In this document: one piece after another, positions 43,683 to 52,007 of the stretch
Layout: every line of letters begins with the position of its first letter
How positions within the stretch are numbered: position 1 is the stretch's first letter
Source: Flavobacterium psychroterrae
GTDB lineage: Bacteria > Bacteroidota > Bacteroidia > Flavobacteriales > Flavobacteriaceae
DNA length: 64,000 nucleotides
NCBI RefSeq assembly: GCF_018380615.1
Contig: NZ_JAGYVZ010000016.1
Coordinates: forward strand, 88,014 to 152,013
Reading direction: 5' to 3'
Translations under genes and position numbers: made by a program
The notes under the pieces: model-generated
Told to the model about the DNA's origin: nothing
Seen by the model: the letters and a program-made list of their open reading frames with translations, nothing else
The model's database searches: none

Positions 43683-43713
43683 AAAAAAGCTCTGAGAAAT
43701 CAGGGCTTTTTTT
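43683..43713 (+). terminator. Terminator of the two-component operon
   Basis: AAAAAAGCTCTGA pairs with TCAGGGCTTTTTT apart from one mismatch, with a short GAAA-type loop and a T-run. Confidence 0.85.
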
Positions 43714-43753
43714 ATGCGTAAAAATTTTGTAAAATCATAACAATAGCAATAAT

Positions 43754-43859
43754 CTTGTTATTTCGACGAAGCAGAAATCACACAAGAAACTTCGTTACTA
43801 TGGTCGCCAATCTTTGTTAAATATAGGATGTGATTTCTCCATTCTGTCAAAATTGACAA
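43754..43859. repeat. Imperfect palindromic repeat (TTTCGACGAAG type)
   Basis: The left arm at 43754-43783 (containing TATTTCGACGAAGCAGAAATCAC) and the right arm at 43830-43859 (GTGATTTCTCC...AATTGACAA) are imperfect reverse complements around a 46-base loop. It occupies the first part of the 618-bp spacer before the PrfH operon and looks like a degraded copy of a dispersed intergenic repeat. Confidence 0.6.
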
Positions 43860-44014
43860 ACATTCCGAAAACATGACGAAAAGATTGGAATTTAGAATTT
43901 AAAATATTCAAATTTTAATTTGATATAAGTCTTTATTTATTAGGTAAATAGATCATTTTTTGTAAGTTTTAAAAATTCACCACACAATTTTTACACGAAT
44001 TTTCTCCAAATAAT

Positions 44015-44046
44015 TTGGAAAATTAAAAAAGTATTCACAATATTTG
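44015..44046 (+). promoter_or_regulatory. Promoter-like sequence before a short ORF
   Basis: TTG at 44015-44017 and AATATTTG at 44039-44046 (one mismatch to TAnnTTTG) are 21 nt apart. The 27-codon ORF starts 38 bp downstream. Confidence 0.4.
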
Positions 44047-44084
44047 CATTCGAAAAAGTAATAACCCTTTAATAACGAAGAAAA

Positions 44085-44168
44085 ATGTTTGTATTTACAT
44101 CATCATCTCAAAGCTTCACATCAAACGAATTTGGTGCAGCACTTCTTCGTGGCTTATTTCAATCTTAG
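44085..44168 (+). CDS. Candidate 27-residue peptide
   Basis: An ATG at 44085 opens a 27-codon frame that begins MFVFTSSSQSF and ends LLRGLFQS before TAG. It lies between a promoter-like sequence and a strong terminator, with no other ORF in the unit. Composition is serine- and phenylalanine-rich, with a short amphipathic C-terminal segment (GAALLRGLF). I do not recognise it. It could be a small protein, a leader peptide, or chance within a small RNA. Its position directly before the RtcB-PrfH operon makes it of interest. Confidence 0.4.
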   Translation: MFVFTSSSQSFTSNEFGAALLRGLFQS

Positions 44169-44188
44169 AAATTCATTTTTAGATATAT

Positions 44189-44225
44189 AAAAAAGCCCGA
44201 AGACATTTAGTTTCGGGCTTTTTTT
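44189..44225 (+). terminator. Terminator after the 27-residue ORF
   Basis: AAAAAAGCCCGAA (44189-44201) pairs perfectly with TTCGGGCTTTTTT (44212-44224) around a 10-base loop. It separates the short transcript from the operon starting at 44332. Confidence 0.92.
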
Positions 44226-44299
44226 ATTCTAGACACTTCAATTTTCCCGAATAATCGATTTTATTATTTATCCTCACGGATAAAATGTTATAGCCAGTT

Positions 44300-44330
44300 T
44301 TGGTCATTAATTTAATGCACTATAATTTTT
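44300..44330 (+). promoter_or_regulatory. Putative promoter of the RtcB-PrfH operon
   Basis: TTG at 44300-44302 and TAATTTTT at 44323-44330 (last base off consensus) are 20 nt apart. The ATG at 44332 follows immediately, so the mRNA would be almost leaderless. Confidence 0.4.
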
Positions 44331-44331
44331 T

Positions 44332-45078
44332 ATGGAAAATTATACAGCAGATGAGTATGCTTTGTGCTCTCGCTTTAAAAACAAACGAACAAAGAAAAGA
44401 TTAGTAAAAGAAGATTTTGAAAAACATTTAATTCAGTTAAGAAAAATTGAAATTGAACTCTGGAAAAAACGCCAAAATTTGCCATTGATTTCTTTAGCAA
44501 CACCTTATCAAAAAGGTTGGGAACGCAGTTTTGTGCTAAGAGAAGATATAGTAAGATCAAATGACGCTTCATTTTACAGAACCTTGCTGGAAAAGATAAA
44601 TACGTGGCATTATTCTTCTGAAAAATCTTTTAAGAAAAAGAAAAAAAGGAAAAGGAAACATGTATATGTCGAAAAGCTTCAAGCAGTAAAAGAGTTTTCT
44701 GAATCAGAATGGAGAAGTTCAAAATTAACATTGACTGAAAAAGAGAAATCGCATTTTTACAAAAGGGAACGATGGTGTCCTAATTGTAAACGCTATAAAA
44801 TTCATTACGTATTTAATGAACCATGGCGTTATGTATTTCGCGTTAAACCGTACATGATAACGCATACTAAAATGGTTGATGCAGTTTTGGAAAGTGAAAT
44901 TCAGGTTCTGGACAATTACATTACTAATCTTAATTTGAGATATAAAATAAATAAATTAGTAGATGGCTTTTCTCGTCGTTGGAGTTATTATCAAAATGAA
45001 AATCCAAGGGAGATAAGCCCAATTAAAAATAAAAGTCTGCATGTATTGTATCAGCAATATAGAGACGAAATGATATAA
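44332..45078 (+). CDS. Unknown basic protein with a CxxC motif, first gene of the RtcB-PrfH operon
   Basis: A 248-residue, strongly basic, soluble protein I cannot place in a family. An N-terminal helical part (KEDFEKHLIQLRKIEIELWKK) is followed by an extreme lysine/arginine stretch (KKKKKRKRKH, residues 101-110), a helical segment ending in FYKRERWCPNCKRYKIHYVF with C149 and C152, and a C-terminal region rich in aromatic residues. One CxxC pair may bind zinc with nearby His, or serve as a knuckle. The composition suggests RNA or ribosome binding. It is 3 bp upstream of rtcB, so it is probably part of the same ribosome-repair module. Function is inferred from context only. Confidence 0.8.
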   Translation: MENYTADEYALCSRFKNKRTKKRLVKEDFEKHLIQLRKIEIELWKKRQNLPLISLATPYQKGWERSFVLREDIVRSNDASFYRTLLEKINTWHYSSEKSFKKKKKRKRKHVYVEKLQAVKEFSESEWRSSKLTLTEKEKSHFYKRERWCPNCKRYKIHYVFNEPWRYVFRVKPYMITHTKMVDAVLESEIQVLDNYITNLNLRYKINKLVDGFSRRWSYYQNENPREISPIKNKSLHVLYQQYRDEMI

Positions 45079-45081
45079 ATC

Positions 45082-46473
45082 ATGGGAAATAAATTATCCG
45101 GAAAAGACCTGATTAAGTTAGGGTTTCCAAAAAATAATTCAATAAATATCGCTTTAGGGCAAATAAACAGATATAGAAAAAGAGAAAAAAAGGAGTCTAT
45201 TCTAACAGAAGCTAAAGACGTTTTGCTCCATCCTGAAAAGTTTGAAGGACACGGAACCTGGGGAAAAGTTGCTGAAGGTTTAATAAAACCGGTTCAGGTG
45301 AGAATGCATCAGTTGAAAACAACCCGAGTTCCTTTCACCATTTTTGGAGAAAATGAAATCGATGAGCAAGCAAAATTTCAGTTGTATGATTCTTTAAAAT
45401 TACCAATTTCGGTTGCTGGAGCTTTAATGCCAGACGCACATTCAGGTTACGGATTGCCAATTGGTGGTGTTTTAGCAACAGATAATGCTGTTATTCCGTA
45501 TGGAGTTGGTGTCGATATTGGCTGTCGAATGAGCTTATCGATTTTTGATTTACCGGCTTCCTTTTTCAAAGGAAAGGAACATCAGTTACAGGCAATTTTA
45601 AAAGACAATACAAAATTCGGAATGAATGAAACACATGCAACAAAAGCAGATAACGAAGTTTTTTACAAAAGCGAATTTCAGGATATTCCGTTATTAAAAA
45701 ATCTTTTGCCTAAAGCTTATAAACAGCTGGGAAGTTCTGGAGGAGGAAATCATTTTGTAGAATTTGGTATCGCAAAAATTGACAATCCGGAAAACGAATG
45801 GAAGTTAGGCGTTGGCGAATATTTTGCAGTTTTGTCACACAGTGGTTCACGTGGTTTAGGTGCTAATATTGCAAAGCATTATACTTATTTAGCAACAAAA
45901 CAATGTCCGCTACCAAAGAATGTTCAGCATTTAGCGTGGTTAGATTTGAACACACATGACGGACAGGAATATTGGTTAGCAATGAATTTGGCAGGAGAAT
46001 ATGCAAAAGCCTGTCACGATGATATTCATAGAAGAATTGCCAAAGCAATAGGGAAAAGAGTAGTAGTTACGATTGAAAATCACCACAACTTTGCCTGGAA
46101 AGAAATAGTAAACGGGCAAGAATGCATTGTACATAGAAAAGGTGCGACTCCCGCTGCTGAAGGTCAATTAGGAATTATTCCGGGATCTATGACAGCTCCG
46201 GGATATATTGTAAAAGGTAAAGGAAACGCTGAAAGTTTAAATTCGGCTTCACATGGAGCGGGGCGTTTATTTTCAAGAGCAAAATGTAAAGCTACTTTTA
46301 CTCAAAGTGAAATCAAAAAAGTATTGAAAGCCAATGATGTAACATTAATTGGCGGCAATATTGACGAGGCACCAATGGCGTACAAAGACATTACAAAAGT
46401 AATGGGAAATCAAATAGATTTGGTTGAAGTTCTGGGAACTTTCACTCCAAAAATTGTTAGAATGGACCGATAA
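45082..46473 (+). CDS. rtcB: RtcB RNA ligase (PrfH-associated type)
   Basis: A 463-residue RtcB, which joins RNA 2',3'-cyclic phosphate or 3'-phosphate ends to 5'-OH ends using GTP and Mn2+. Metal ligands and active site are visible in VGVDIGCRMS (Cys), GSSGGGNHFVEFG, VLSHSGSRGLG, and the guanylylated His in NSASHGAGRLFSR (H391), with EAPMAYKDI near the end. Pairing with prfH matches the RtcB2-PrfH system, in which RtcB reseals 16S rRNA cut in the decoding centre. It is 12 bp before prfH and 3 bp after the unknown basic protein. Confidence 0.95.
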   Translation: MGNKLSGKDLIKLGFPKNNSINIALGQINRYRKREKKESILTEAKDVLLHPEKFEGHGTWGKVAEGLIKPVQVRMHQLKTTRVPFTIFGENEIDEQAKFQLYDSLKLPISVAGALMPDAHSGYGLPIGGVLATDNAVIPYGVGVDIGCRMSLSIFDLPASFFKGKEHQLQAILKDNTKFGMNETHATKADNEVFYKSEFQDIPLLKNLLPKAYKQLGSSGGGNHFVEFGIAKIDNPENEWKLGVGEYFAVLSHSGSRGLGANIAKHYTYLATKQCPLPKNVQHLAWLDLNTHDGQEYWLAMNLAGEYAKACHDDIHRRIAKAIGKRVVVTIENHHNFAWKEIVNGQECIVHRKGATPAAEGQLGIIPGSMTAPGYIVKGKGNAESLNSASHGAGRLFSRAKCKATFTQSEIKKVLKANDVTLIGGNIDEAPMAYKDITKVMGNQIDLVEVLGTFTPKIVRMDR

Positions 46474-46485
46474 AAGAAATTAAAA

Positions 46486-47175
46486 GTGGAAAAAATAATT
46501 CAGATAACAGCAGGTCGCGGACCTGCAGAATGCACTTGGGTTGTCGCCCAAGTGCTTAAAAAAGTTTTGGACGAAGCACAGGATCAAGGTTTAGAAACTG
46601 TTTTGCTTCAAAGAGAAGTTGGTCAGGAAAACGGAACGATTGAAACAGCAACTATTTCTGTAAAAGGAAAGAATGCCGAAATGTTTGCTAATTCCTGGAT
46701 AGGAACAATTCAATGGATTGGTCAAAGTCAGTTTAGGAAAATGCACAAGCGTAAAAATTGGTTTATTGGTATTTTTGAAGTTGAACCGCAAAAGAATGCA
46801 TTAATTTCAGAAAATGATATTCAATATCAGGCAATGCGAAGTTCAGGAGCTGGCGGACAACACGTCAATAAAGTAAGTTCAGCTATTAGGGCAACACATA
46901 TTCCAACAGGAATTGCAGTTGTATCTATGGATAGCCGGTCACAACACCAAAATAAAAAACTGGCAACAGAAAGATTATTAAAAAAATTAGAAGACGAAAC
47001 TTTGCAGCAGCTTAAAAATCATGTTGGAAAACAATGGGAAAATCAACTGAATATTGAGAGAGGAAATCCTGTTAGAGTTTTTAGCGGTTCTGACTTTAAA
47101 AAGAATAAAGTGGAGAAAAGCTACAAAGGAGCCCGTCAGAAATTAAAAACAGAGTTACGAAATGAAAACAATTGA
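46486..47175 (+). CDS. prfH: Peptide chain release factor homologue PrfH
   Basis: A 229-residue class I release-factor relative. It uses a GTG start at 46486 (MEKIIQITAGRGPAECTWVV) and carries the peptidyl-tRNA hydrolysis motif GGQ at residues 123-125 in RSSGAGGQHVNKVSSAIRAT (quoted from RSSGAGGQ). The stop-codon-recognising elements of RF1/RF2 are not present; instead it has the PrfH N-terminal region. Known PrfH proteins release peptide from ribosomes whose decoding centre has been damaged, after which RtcB repairs the rRNA. It overlaps the TPR gene by 14 bp. Confidence 0.95.
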   Translation: MEKIIQITAGRGPAECTWVVAQVLKKVLDEAQDQGLETVLLQREVGQENGTIETATISVKGKNAEMFANSWIGTIQWIGQSQFRKMHKRKNWFIGIFEVEPQKNALISENDIQYQAMRSSGAGGQHVNKVSSAIRATHIPTGIAVVSMDSRSQHQNKKLATERLLKKLEDETLQQLKNHVGKQWENQLNIERGNPVRVFSGSDFKKNKVEKSYKGARQKLKTELRNENN

Positions 47176-47698
47176 TAAATACCTTTTTCAGGCTCTGGAT
47201 AATTATCCGTATTGGCTTGAAGGAACTATCGAATCTTTAGATTATGCATCTTCTTATAATGATAAAAACACAATGGTTTTATGTCTTTATGGAAGAATTC
47301 AGGCAGAGCAATTATGGAATTATGAGGAAGCTAAATCTTATTTTCAGGAAGCTTTGGCTATTAATATTCATGCGCTTGAAGTATATCCGCATTATTTACA
47401 GACTTTAATTTTGAATGAAGATTATGATGAAGCTCAAAAACTAATTGATTTTGCTTTGACCATAAAAGGAATTAATAAATCTGAAATTTATGTAAAGAAA
47501 GCGATTCTTTTTGAAGCGAAGCAAGAGTTTAGAGATGCATTGGCAGCAATTAAAAATGCTAAACTTTGCACTTTACAGTTTGCTTTTGATTCGGATATTG
47601 CGGAAGTAGAGAAAAGAATTAAAGGAAAGATTGATTTGATTGAAAAGAAAAAGAAGTCTAAAAAATCAAAAAAAGATTTAAAAAATAAATCAAAATAA
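47162..47698 (+). CDS. TPR protein with lysine-rich tail, last gene of the PrfH operon
   Basis: A 178-residue protein made of tetratricopeptide-like helices (AEQLWNYEEAKSYFQEALAINIHALEVYPHYLQTLILNEDYDEAQKLI, quoted here only in part: WNYEEAKSYFQEALAINIH) with a poly-lysine tail (KKKKSKKSKKDLKNKSK) typical of nucleic-acid contacts. The start overlaps prfH by 14 bp, so translation is coupled. A TPR fold is usually a protein-interaction platform; a role in the RtcB-PrfH repair complex is inference from the operon. It is followed by a terminator. Confidence 0.8.
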   Translation: MKTIDKYLFQALDNYPYWLEGTIESLDYASSYNDKNTMVLCLYGRIQAEQLWNYEEAKSYFQEALAINIHALEVYPHYLQTLILNEDYDEAQKLIDFALTIKGINKSEIYVKKAILFEAKQEFRDALAAIKNAKLCTLQFAFDSDIAEVEKRIKGKIDLIEKKKKSKKSKKDLKNKSK

Positions 47699-47712
47699 AT
47701 TTGATGTGAAAC

Positions 47713-47750
47713 AAAAACGATGCAAAATTGCATCGTTTTTTGTTTTTTTT
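47713..47750 (+). terminator. Terminator of the RtcB-PrfH operon
   Basis: AAAAACGATGCAA (47713-47725) pairs perfectly with TTGCATCGTTTTT (47728-47740), followed by a long T-run. Confidence 0.93.
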
Positions 47751-47780
47751 TCGCCACGAATTGCACGAATTAGCACAAAT
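47751..47780. repeat. Partial CACGAATT repeat
   Basis: CGCCACGAATTGCACGAATT then AGCACAAAT reads like one arm of the palindrome at 30801-30871, but the matching second arm is missing. The following AATCTGTG-type repeats (47791-47825) look like a different repeat family. Confidence 0.6.
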
Positions 47781-47834
47781 AAAATATAAAAATCTGTGTT
47801 AATCTGTTTAATCCGTTAAATCTGTGGGCAATAA

Positions 47835-48581
47835 TTATTTCCAATGTAATTCTAATGCAAAGCACGTTTTCTCGCCTTTTGTAATACTAAATGTCGCTGT
47901 AGTATGGTTATCATCTTCGCTTTCGTGAATAACAACCTGATCTTTTAGTGAAAGTTCTTTCATGAAATTCATTTCAAAACTTTTTACTTCTTGTTTTAGA
48001 ATTCGTTTTTCGTCTACATGATCCAGGCACCATTCTAAATATTTGACATTGTTGACATGATTTACAATGTCTAAATCTGATAAATAAACCGTTTTTTCAA
48101 AAACAGCTTCTTTATCATGATTGATGTTAATTTTTGAAAAACCTTCGGTTGTGGCTCTGTTTTCAGGGAACAATTCAAAATGTTCGTAAGGTAAAGCCAA
48201 AGGTTCCGGACGACGCGCTTGTGTATTAAAAACAGCCCAATAAGTTTCACAACCTACTATTTTTTTTCCATTTACATACATTTCGAGCGCACGCACTGAA
48301 CGAGAATTTTCTAAGCTGTTAATCCATGTTTTTACTGTTACAACATCCTGCCATTTTGGTAAAGCAGTGATTTCAACTCGCATTCGGCTTAAAACCCAGG
48401 CTTGGTGAAATTCCTGCATGTCAAAAAAGCTGATTCCTCCAACTTCAGAATGTGCTGCAGCGGTTAGTTGTAATATATTACATAAATCTGTATATTTTAA
48501 AAAGCCATTTGGCGTGCATTGTGTAAAATTTATTTCCCAGTCTTTGCTTAAAACCGATGTGAAATTTGGTGATATAGGCAT
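47835..48581 (-). CDS. Acyl-ACP thioesterase (FatA/FatB-like, hot-dog fold)
   Basis: A 248-residue double hot-dog thioesterase that releases fatty acids from acyl carrier protein. Family features: FLKYTDLCNILQLTAAAHSEVGGISFF at the N-terminal helix, the SLENSRSVRALEMYVNGKKIVGCETYWAVFNTQARRPEPL strand region (active-site Asn/His/Glu equivalents lie around DIVNHVNNVKYLEWCLDHV, quoted as NHVNNVKYLEW). The length fits bacterial acyl-ACP thioesterases. It is 23 bp downstream of miaA on the same strand. The substrate chain length is not predictable. Confidence 0.85.
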   Translation of the reverse strand: MPISPNFTSVLSKDWEINFTQCTPNGFLKYTDLCNILQLTAAAHSEVGGISFFDMQEFHQAWVLSRMRVEITALPKWQDVVTVKTWINSLENSRSVRALEMYVNGKKIVGCETYWAVFNTQARRPEPLALPYEHFELFPENRATTEGFSKININHDKEAVFEKTVYLSDLDIVNHVNNVKYLEWCLDHVDEKRILKQEVKSFEMNFMKELSLKDQVVIHESEDDNHTTATFSITKGEKTCFALELHWK

Positions 48582-48604
48582 TTTTTAATTTTTGATTGTA
48601 AATT

Positions 48605-49522
48605 TTAGATTTTAGATTGGATATATGAGATGATTTCGCTTTTTGGTGTGGCATAATCAAACCATTTTGTGTTTTCGTTTCTCTTGAACCATGTAAGTTG
48701 TCTTTTAGAAAAACGTCTGGTATTTTTTTTGATTTCTTCGATGGCAAATGGCAATGAGAAATCTTCATCAAAATAACTAAATAATTCTCTATATCCCACA
48801 GTTTGAAGCGCATTTAACGCTTTGTTTGGATACAAAGTTTTAGCTTCTTCTAATAATCCTTCGTTCATCATGATATCAACACGCTGATTGATACGATCAT
48901 AAATAATTTGTCTTTCGGCTTCTAGACCAATTAAAATAGGAGTGAAGTTCCTATTGTTTTTCTTTTGATTTAAAAAAGAGGAATATGGTTTTTGAGTTCC
49001 GATGCAAACTTCTACAAAACGCATCATTCGTTGTGGGTTTTGAAGTGTTTGTGGATTTTCTAATGTTATTTTTTGGTAATAATCAGGATCTAAATTTCGC
49101 AATTGCTGTTGCAGGTATTCAATTCCGAGTTTTTCGTAATTAGAATTTACTTGAGAACGTATTTCAGGATTGATTTCAGGAAACTCATCGAAACCCTTTA
49201 AAATGGCATCTACATACAATCCTGAACCGCCAATAAGGATCGCAAAATCATTGTTTTGAAATAATTCTTCTAATTTTTCAAGTGCTTCTTTTTCGTAATC
49301 GCCAACGGTGTAATTTTCAAAAATAGATTTATTTTGAATGAAATGATGTGTTGCAGATTCTAATTCTTGCTGATTTGGAACTGCGGTGCCAATAGTCATT
49401 TCTTTAAAAAACTGACGACTGTCACAAGATATTATTTCGCATTTAAAATGTTGGGCCAAAGCAATGCTTAAGGCTGTTTTTCCTATAGCTGTTGGTCCGA
49501 CGATGGTAATTAAGTGTTTCAT
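48605..49522 (-). CDS. miaA: tRNA dimethylallyltransferase
   Basis: A 305-residue MiaA that adds a dimethylallyl group to A37 of tRNAs reading UNN codons. P-loop VGPTAIGKTALSIALAQHF, the CDSRQFFKEMTIGTAVP segment, LIGGSGLYVDAIL, NPQRMMRFVEV and the C-terminal TVGYRELFSYF and KRQLTWFKRN are all present. The length is standard. It is upstream of the thioesterase and probably in one unit with it. The 155-bp spacer behind it carries short imperfect hairpins and no gene. Confidence 0.97.
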   Translation of the reverse strand: MKHLITIVGPTAIGKTALSIALAQHFKCEIISCDSRQFFKEMTIGTAVPNQQELESATHHFIQNKSIFENYTVGDYEKEALEKLEELFQNNDFAILIGGSGLYVDAILKGFDEFPEINPEIRSQVNSNYEKLGIEYLQQQLRNLDPDYYQKITLENPQTLQNPQRMMRFVEVCIGTQKPYSSFLNQKKNNRNFTPILIGLEAERQIIYDRINQRVDIMMNEGLLEEAKTLYPNKALNALQTVGYRELFSYFDEDFSLPFAIEEIKKNTRRFSKRQLTWFKRNENTKWFDYATPKSEIISYIQSKI

Positions 49523-49677
49523 ATTTTTTAGCCCAGATGGGAGTGAAAACCCCGGACTTATATTTGTTAGTTTTTTTTGGGATAAAAGAGCGACTTTAGA
49601 AGCTCCTTTTATGCCTTAAAAAAACAACAAAGATAAGGAGGAGTTGTAATGTACAGCTGGAATAGCTCCTCATATTA

Positions 49678-50523
49678 TTAATTATTTGGTAATTCGGTTC
49701 CGCATTCATAACAATATTTTGCGCTGTCAAAATGTACTTGAGAGTTGCAATTTTTGCATGTTTTCTTAGTACTAACGGCATTATTTCTAAGGCTGCTTTT
49801 TGCAAATTCTGCTGTTACAATTCCTGTGGGCACGGCTATAATCCCGTAACCTAAAATCATTACTAAAGCGGCAATAAATTGTCCTAAAGGAGTTTGTGGA
49901 GAAATATCTCCATATCCAACGGTAGTTAAGGTTACAATTGTCCAATAAATACTCATTGGGATACTTGTAAAACCAGAACTTCGGCCTTCGACTAAATACA
50001 TTATTGAGCCAATAATTATTGTACTAATAAGGACAAAGTAAATAAATACAAGAATCTTTTCTTTACTTGCTTCAATTGCTTCCCGAAGTTGTACAGATTG
50101 ATGTGATATTTGCGGAATATGTAAAATTTTGAATAATCGAAAGAAACGTAGCGCTCTTATGATAGACAAAATGCTTGCGCCAGGGAAAAAGATGGACAAA
50201 TACATGGGTAAAACTGCTAATAAATCAATGATTCCGTAGAAACTAAAAACATATTTAACCGGTTTTTGAATCGAAATTATCCTTAAAATGTATTCGATAG
50301 TAAAAAATATAGTGATAACCCATTCGCAAATAAAAAGTTGATAGTGATACTTTTGATTGATTCCCTGAACGGTCTCCATCATGATTAATATCACACTCAA
50401 CAGGATTAATCCCAGCAAAACTAAATCGAACATTCGTCCTAAAATGGTATTGGTACCATATAGAATGATTTTGATCTGTTCTCTAAAGACTTCGTATTTT
50501 GATTTTGTTTTTTTCATATCCAC
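49678..50523 (-). CDS. Voltage-gated-like potassium channel with C-terminal zinc ribbon
   Basis: A 281-residue six-helix channel. S1-S4 occupy residues ~25-140, with an arginine-bearing S4-like segment (RALRFFRLFK, 123-132) and the pore filter TVGYGD at 201-206 before S6 (FIAALVMILGYGIIAVPTGIV). A cytoplasmic tail ends with a CxxC/CxxC zinc ribbon (C256, C259, C271, C274: CKNCNS and CYECGTE). The zinc ribbon may assist tetramer contacts or sense redox; this is not known. It is monocistronic and on the minus strand. Confidence 0.9.
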   Translation of the reverse strand: MDMKKTKSKYEVFREQIKIILYGTNTILGRMFDLVLLGLILLSVILIMMETVQGINQKYHYQLFICEWVITIFFTIEYILRIISIQKPVKYVFSFYGIIDLLAVLPMYLSIFFPGASILSIIRALRFFRLFKILHIPQISHQSVQLREAIEASKEKILVFIYFVLISTIIIGSIMYLVEGRSSGFTSIPMSIYWTIVTLTTVGYGDISPQTPLGQFIAALVMILGYGIIAVPTGIVTAEFAKSSLRNNAVSTKKTCKNCNSQVHFDSAKYCYECGTELPNN

Positions 50524-50547
50524 GAAGATAATGAAAGTTTTGTTGTG

Positions 50548-51909
50548 TTAAAAATGTAGAATTTTAAGCGATTTGCTTTTTCGAATATGATTTTGAATAA
50601 TATTCTTGACATCGCGATTGTGCTCCATCGGGATTAGGATATTTTTTAAGATTTCGATGTTTGTAATCTGATAATTTAAATCGTAAAAGGCATATCCCTG
50701 ATAAATTCCGTTTTCTATTAATATAGCACTTCTTTCATTTACATTTCGTCCTCTGTCAATGATAATCATACTTTTATTATCGAAACTGTTTTCGGATATA
50801 AATTGCTGTACTCTGGCGTTGTAGACTTCGGGAGGGATTTCTCCGATACAAGCGCCATCACATTCTTTTATTTTATATTGAAAACATTCTTTTTTGCTTT
50901 GGAACAATCCTGTTAGTTTTTGGCACAAAAGATATTTTGAGGTGAATTTAAAAAGTGCATTTTTACCTTCTTGTAAAGTTGCAAATGATGTAATTTCTTT
51001 TTTACGACCGTCGGCTTTTTCAAGTTTTAAGTTAATATACCCATTTGCATCTTTTTCGGGATATAAGGCATATTGAAAAATTGTTTTTCGTTGTGAACGA
51101 TTATGTCGTGGACGATTTATTTTTATTTCCTGGCTTTCTTTCAGTAAAGCTATAAGTTCGCTTCCGGTTTCATCATAAGTAATGGTAAAAACTTCGGCTT
51201 GAATTTTTTTACTTTTAGTTGTAATTCCGGTAAAATGCTGATTGACTCTCTTTTTTATATTTTGGCTTTTGCCAATGTAAATTAGATTACCACCTTCATT
51301 ATAAATATAATAAATACCGGTTTTAGTTGGCATTTGAGCTAAAAGATCTAAAAATTTTGGTGCAATTCCTTTTTCTACTTCAAGCTTTATAAAATCCTTT
51401 ACAATAGTTTTTTCGGTGTCTTTTTCAAGAAGCATTTTAAACAACTTTGTCGTTGCCATTGCGTCACCGCTTGCACGATGTCTGTCTGCCATTGGTATTC
51501 CAAGTGCGCGAACTAATTTTCCTAAACTATAAGAGGGTTGTTCTGGAATTAGTTTTTTAGCAAGTTCAACTGTACAAAGTGTTCTGGCTTCAAAATCGTA
51601 ACCTAAACGTCTGAATTCTGTTCGTAAGATTCTGTAATCAAAAGAAGCATTATGTGCTACGATGATACAATCAGATGTGATTTCGATAATTCGTTTTGCA
51701 ACTTCAAAAAACTTAGGAGCAGAACGCAACATAGCATTATTGATTCCGGTTAATTTCACCACAAAAGGCTGAATCGGAATTTCAGGATTAACGAGGCTAA
51801 TGAATTGATCAACTACTTCGTGGCCATCAAATTTATAAATGGCGATTTCAGTAATTCCTTCTTCATTAAACTGGCCTCCAGTAGTTTCTATGTCTAGTAT
51901 TGCGTACAT
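50548..51909 (-). CDS. DnaQ-like exonuclease with GIY-YIG (UvrC-like) endonuclease domain
   Basis: The 453-residue protein combines an N-terminal DEDDh 3'-5' exonuclease (MYAILDIETTGGQFNEEG; VAHNASFDYRILRTEFRRLG; ADRHRASGDAMATTKLF) and, from about residue 200, a GIY-YIG domain (KTGIYYIYNEGGNLIYIGKS) with the UvrC/Cho-like NRPRHNRSQRKTIFQYALY stretch. I chose ATG 51909, since the eight residues upstream (MLLILTLK) lie before the exonuclease core. Such PolC-like/Cho fusions occur widely in Bacteroidota and probably act in DNA repair. It is upstream of the K+ channel and on the same strand. Confidence 0.9.
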   Translation of the reverse strand: MYAILDIETTGGQFNEEGITEIAIYKFDGHEVVDQFISLVNPEIPIQPFVVKLTGINNAMLRSAPKFFEVAKRIIEITSDCIIVAHNASFDYRILRTEFRRLGYDFEARTLCTVELAKKLIPEQPSYSLGKLVRALGIPMADRHRASGDAMATTKLFKMLLEKDTEKTIVKDFIKLEVEKGIAPKFLDLLAQMPTKTGIYYIYNEGGNLIYIGKSQNIKKRVNQHFTGITTKSKKIQAEVFTITYDETGSELIALLKESQEIKINRPRHNRSQRKTIFQYALYPEKDANGYINLKLEKADGRKKEITSFATLQEGKNALFKFTSKYLLCQKLTGLFQSKKECFQYKIKECDGACIGEIPPEVYNARVQQFISENSFDNKSMIIIDRGRNVNERSAILIENGIYQGYAFYDLNYQITNIEILKNILIPMEHNRDVKNIIQNHIRKSKSLKILHF

Positions 51910-51919
51910 TTTTAATGTC

Positions 51920-51990
51920 AATATCAATAACAAAAATCAATTACAATGTCAAAAAACAATATTTTAAAATTGATTTTTGTTATTGATATT
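51920..51990. repeat. Long perfect palindrome downstream of the four-helix-bundle gene
   Basis: A perfect 23-bp inverted repeat (51920-51942 with 51968-51990), built from AATATCAATAACAAAAATCA and its complement, surrounds a 25-base loop. Related ATTGATATTG words occur on the other side of the four-helix-bundle gene (52385-52420). It may be an end of a small mobile unit. Confidence 0.8.
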
Positions 51991-52007
51991 GTGATTGTCA
52001 TTGAAAA

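Noticed and set aside
49523..49677. Small RNA or leader in the spacer behind miaA
   Set aside because: Only short bulged hairpins are visible, with no promoter consensus or T-run in the right place.
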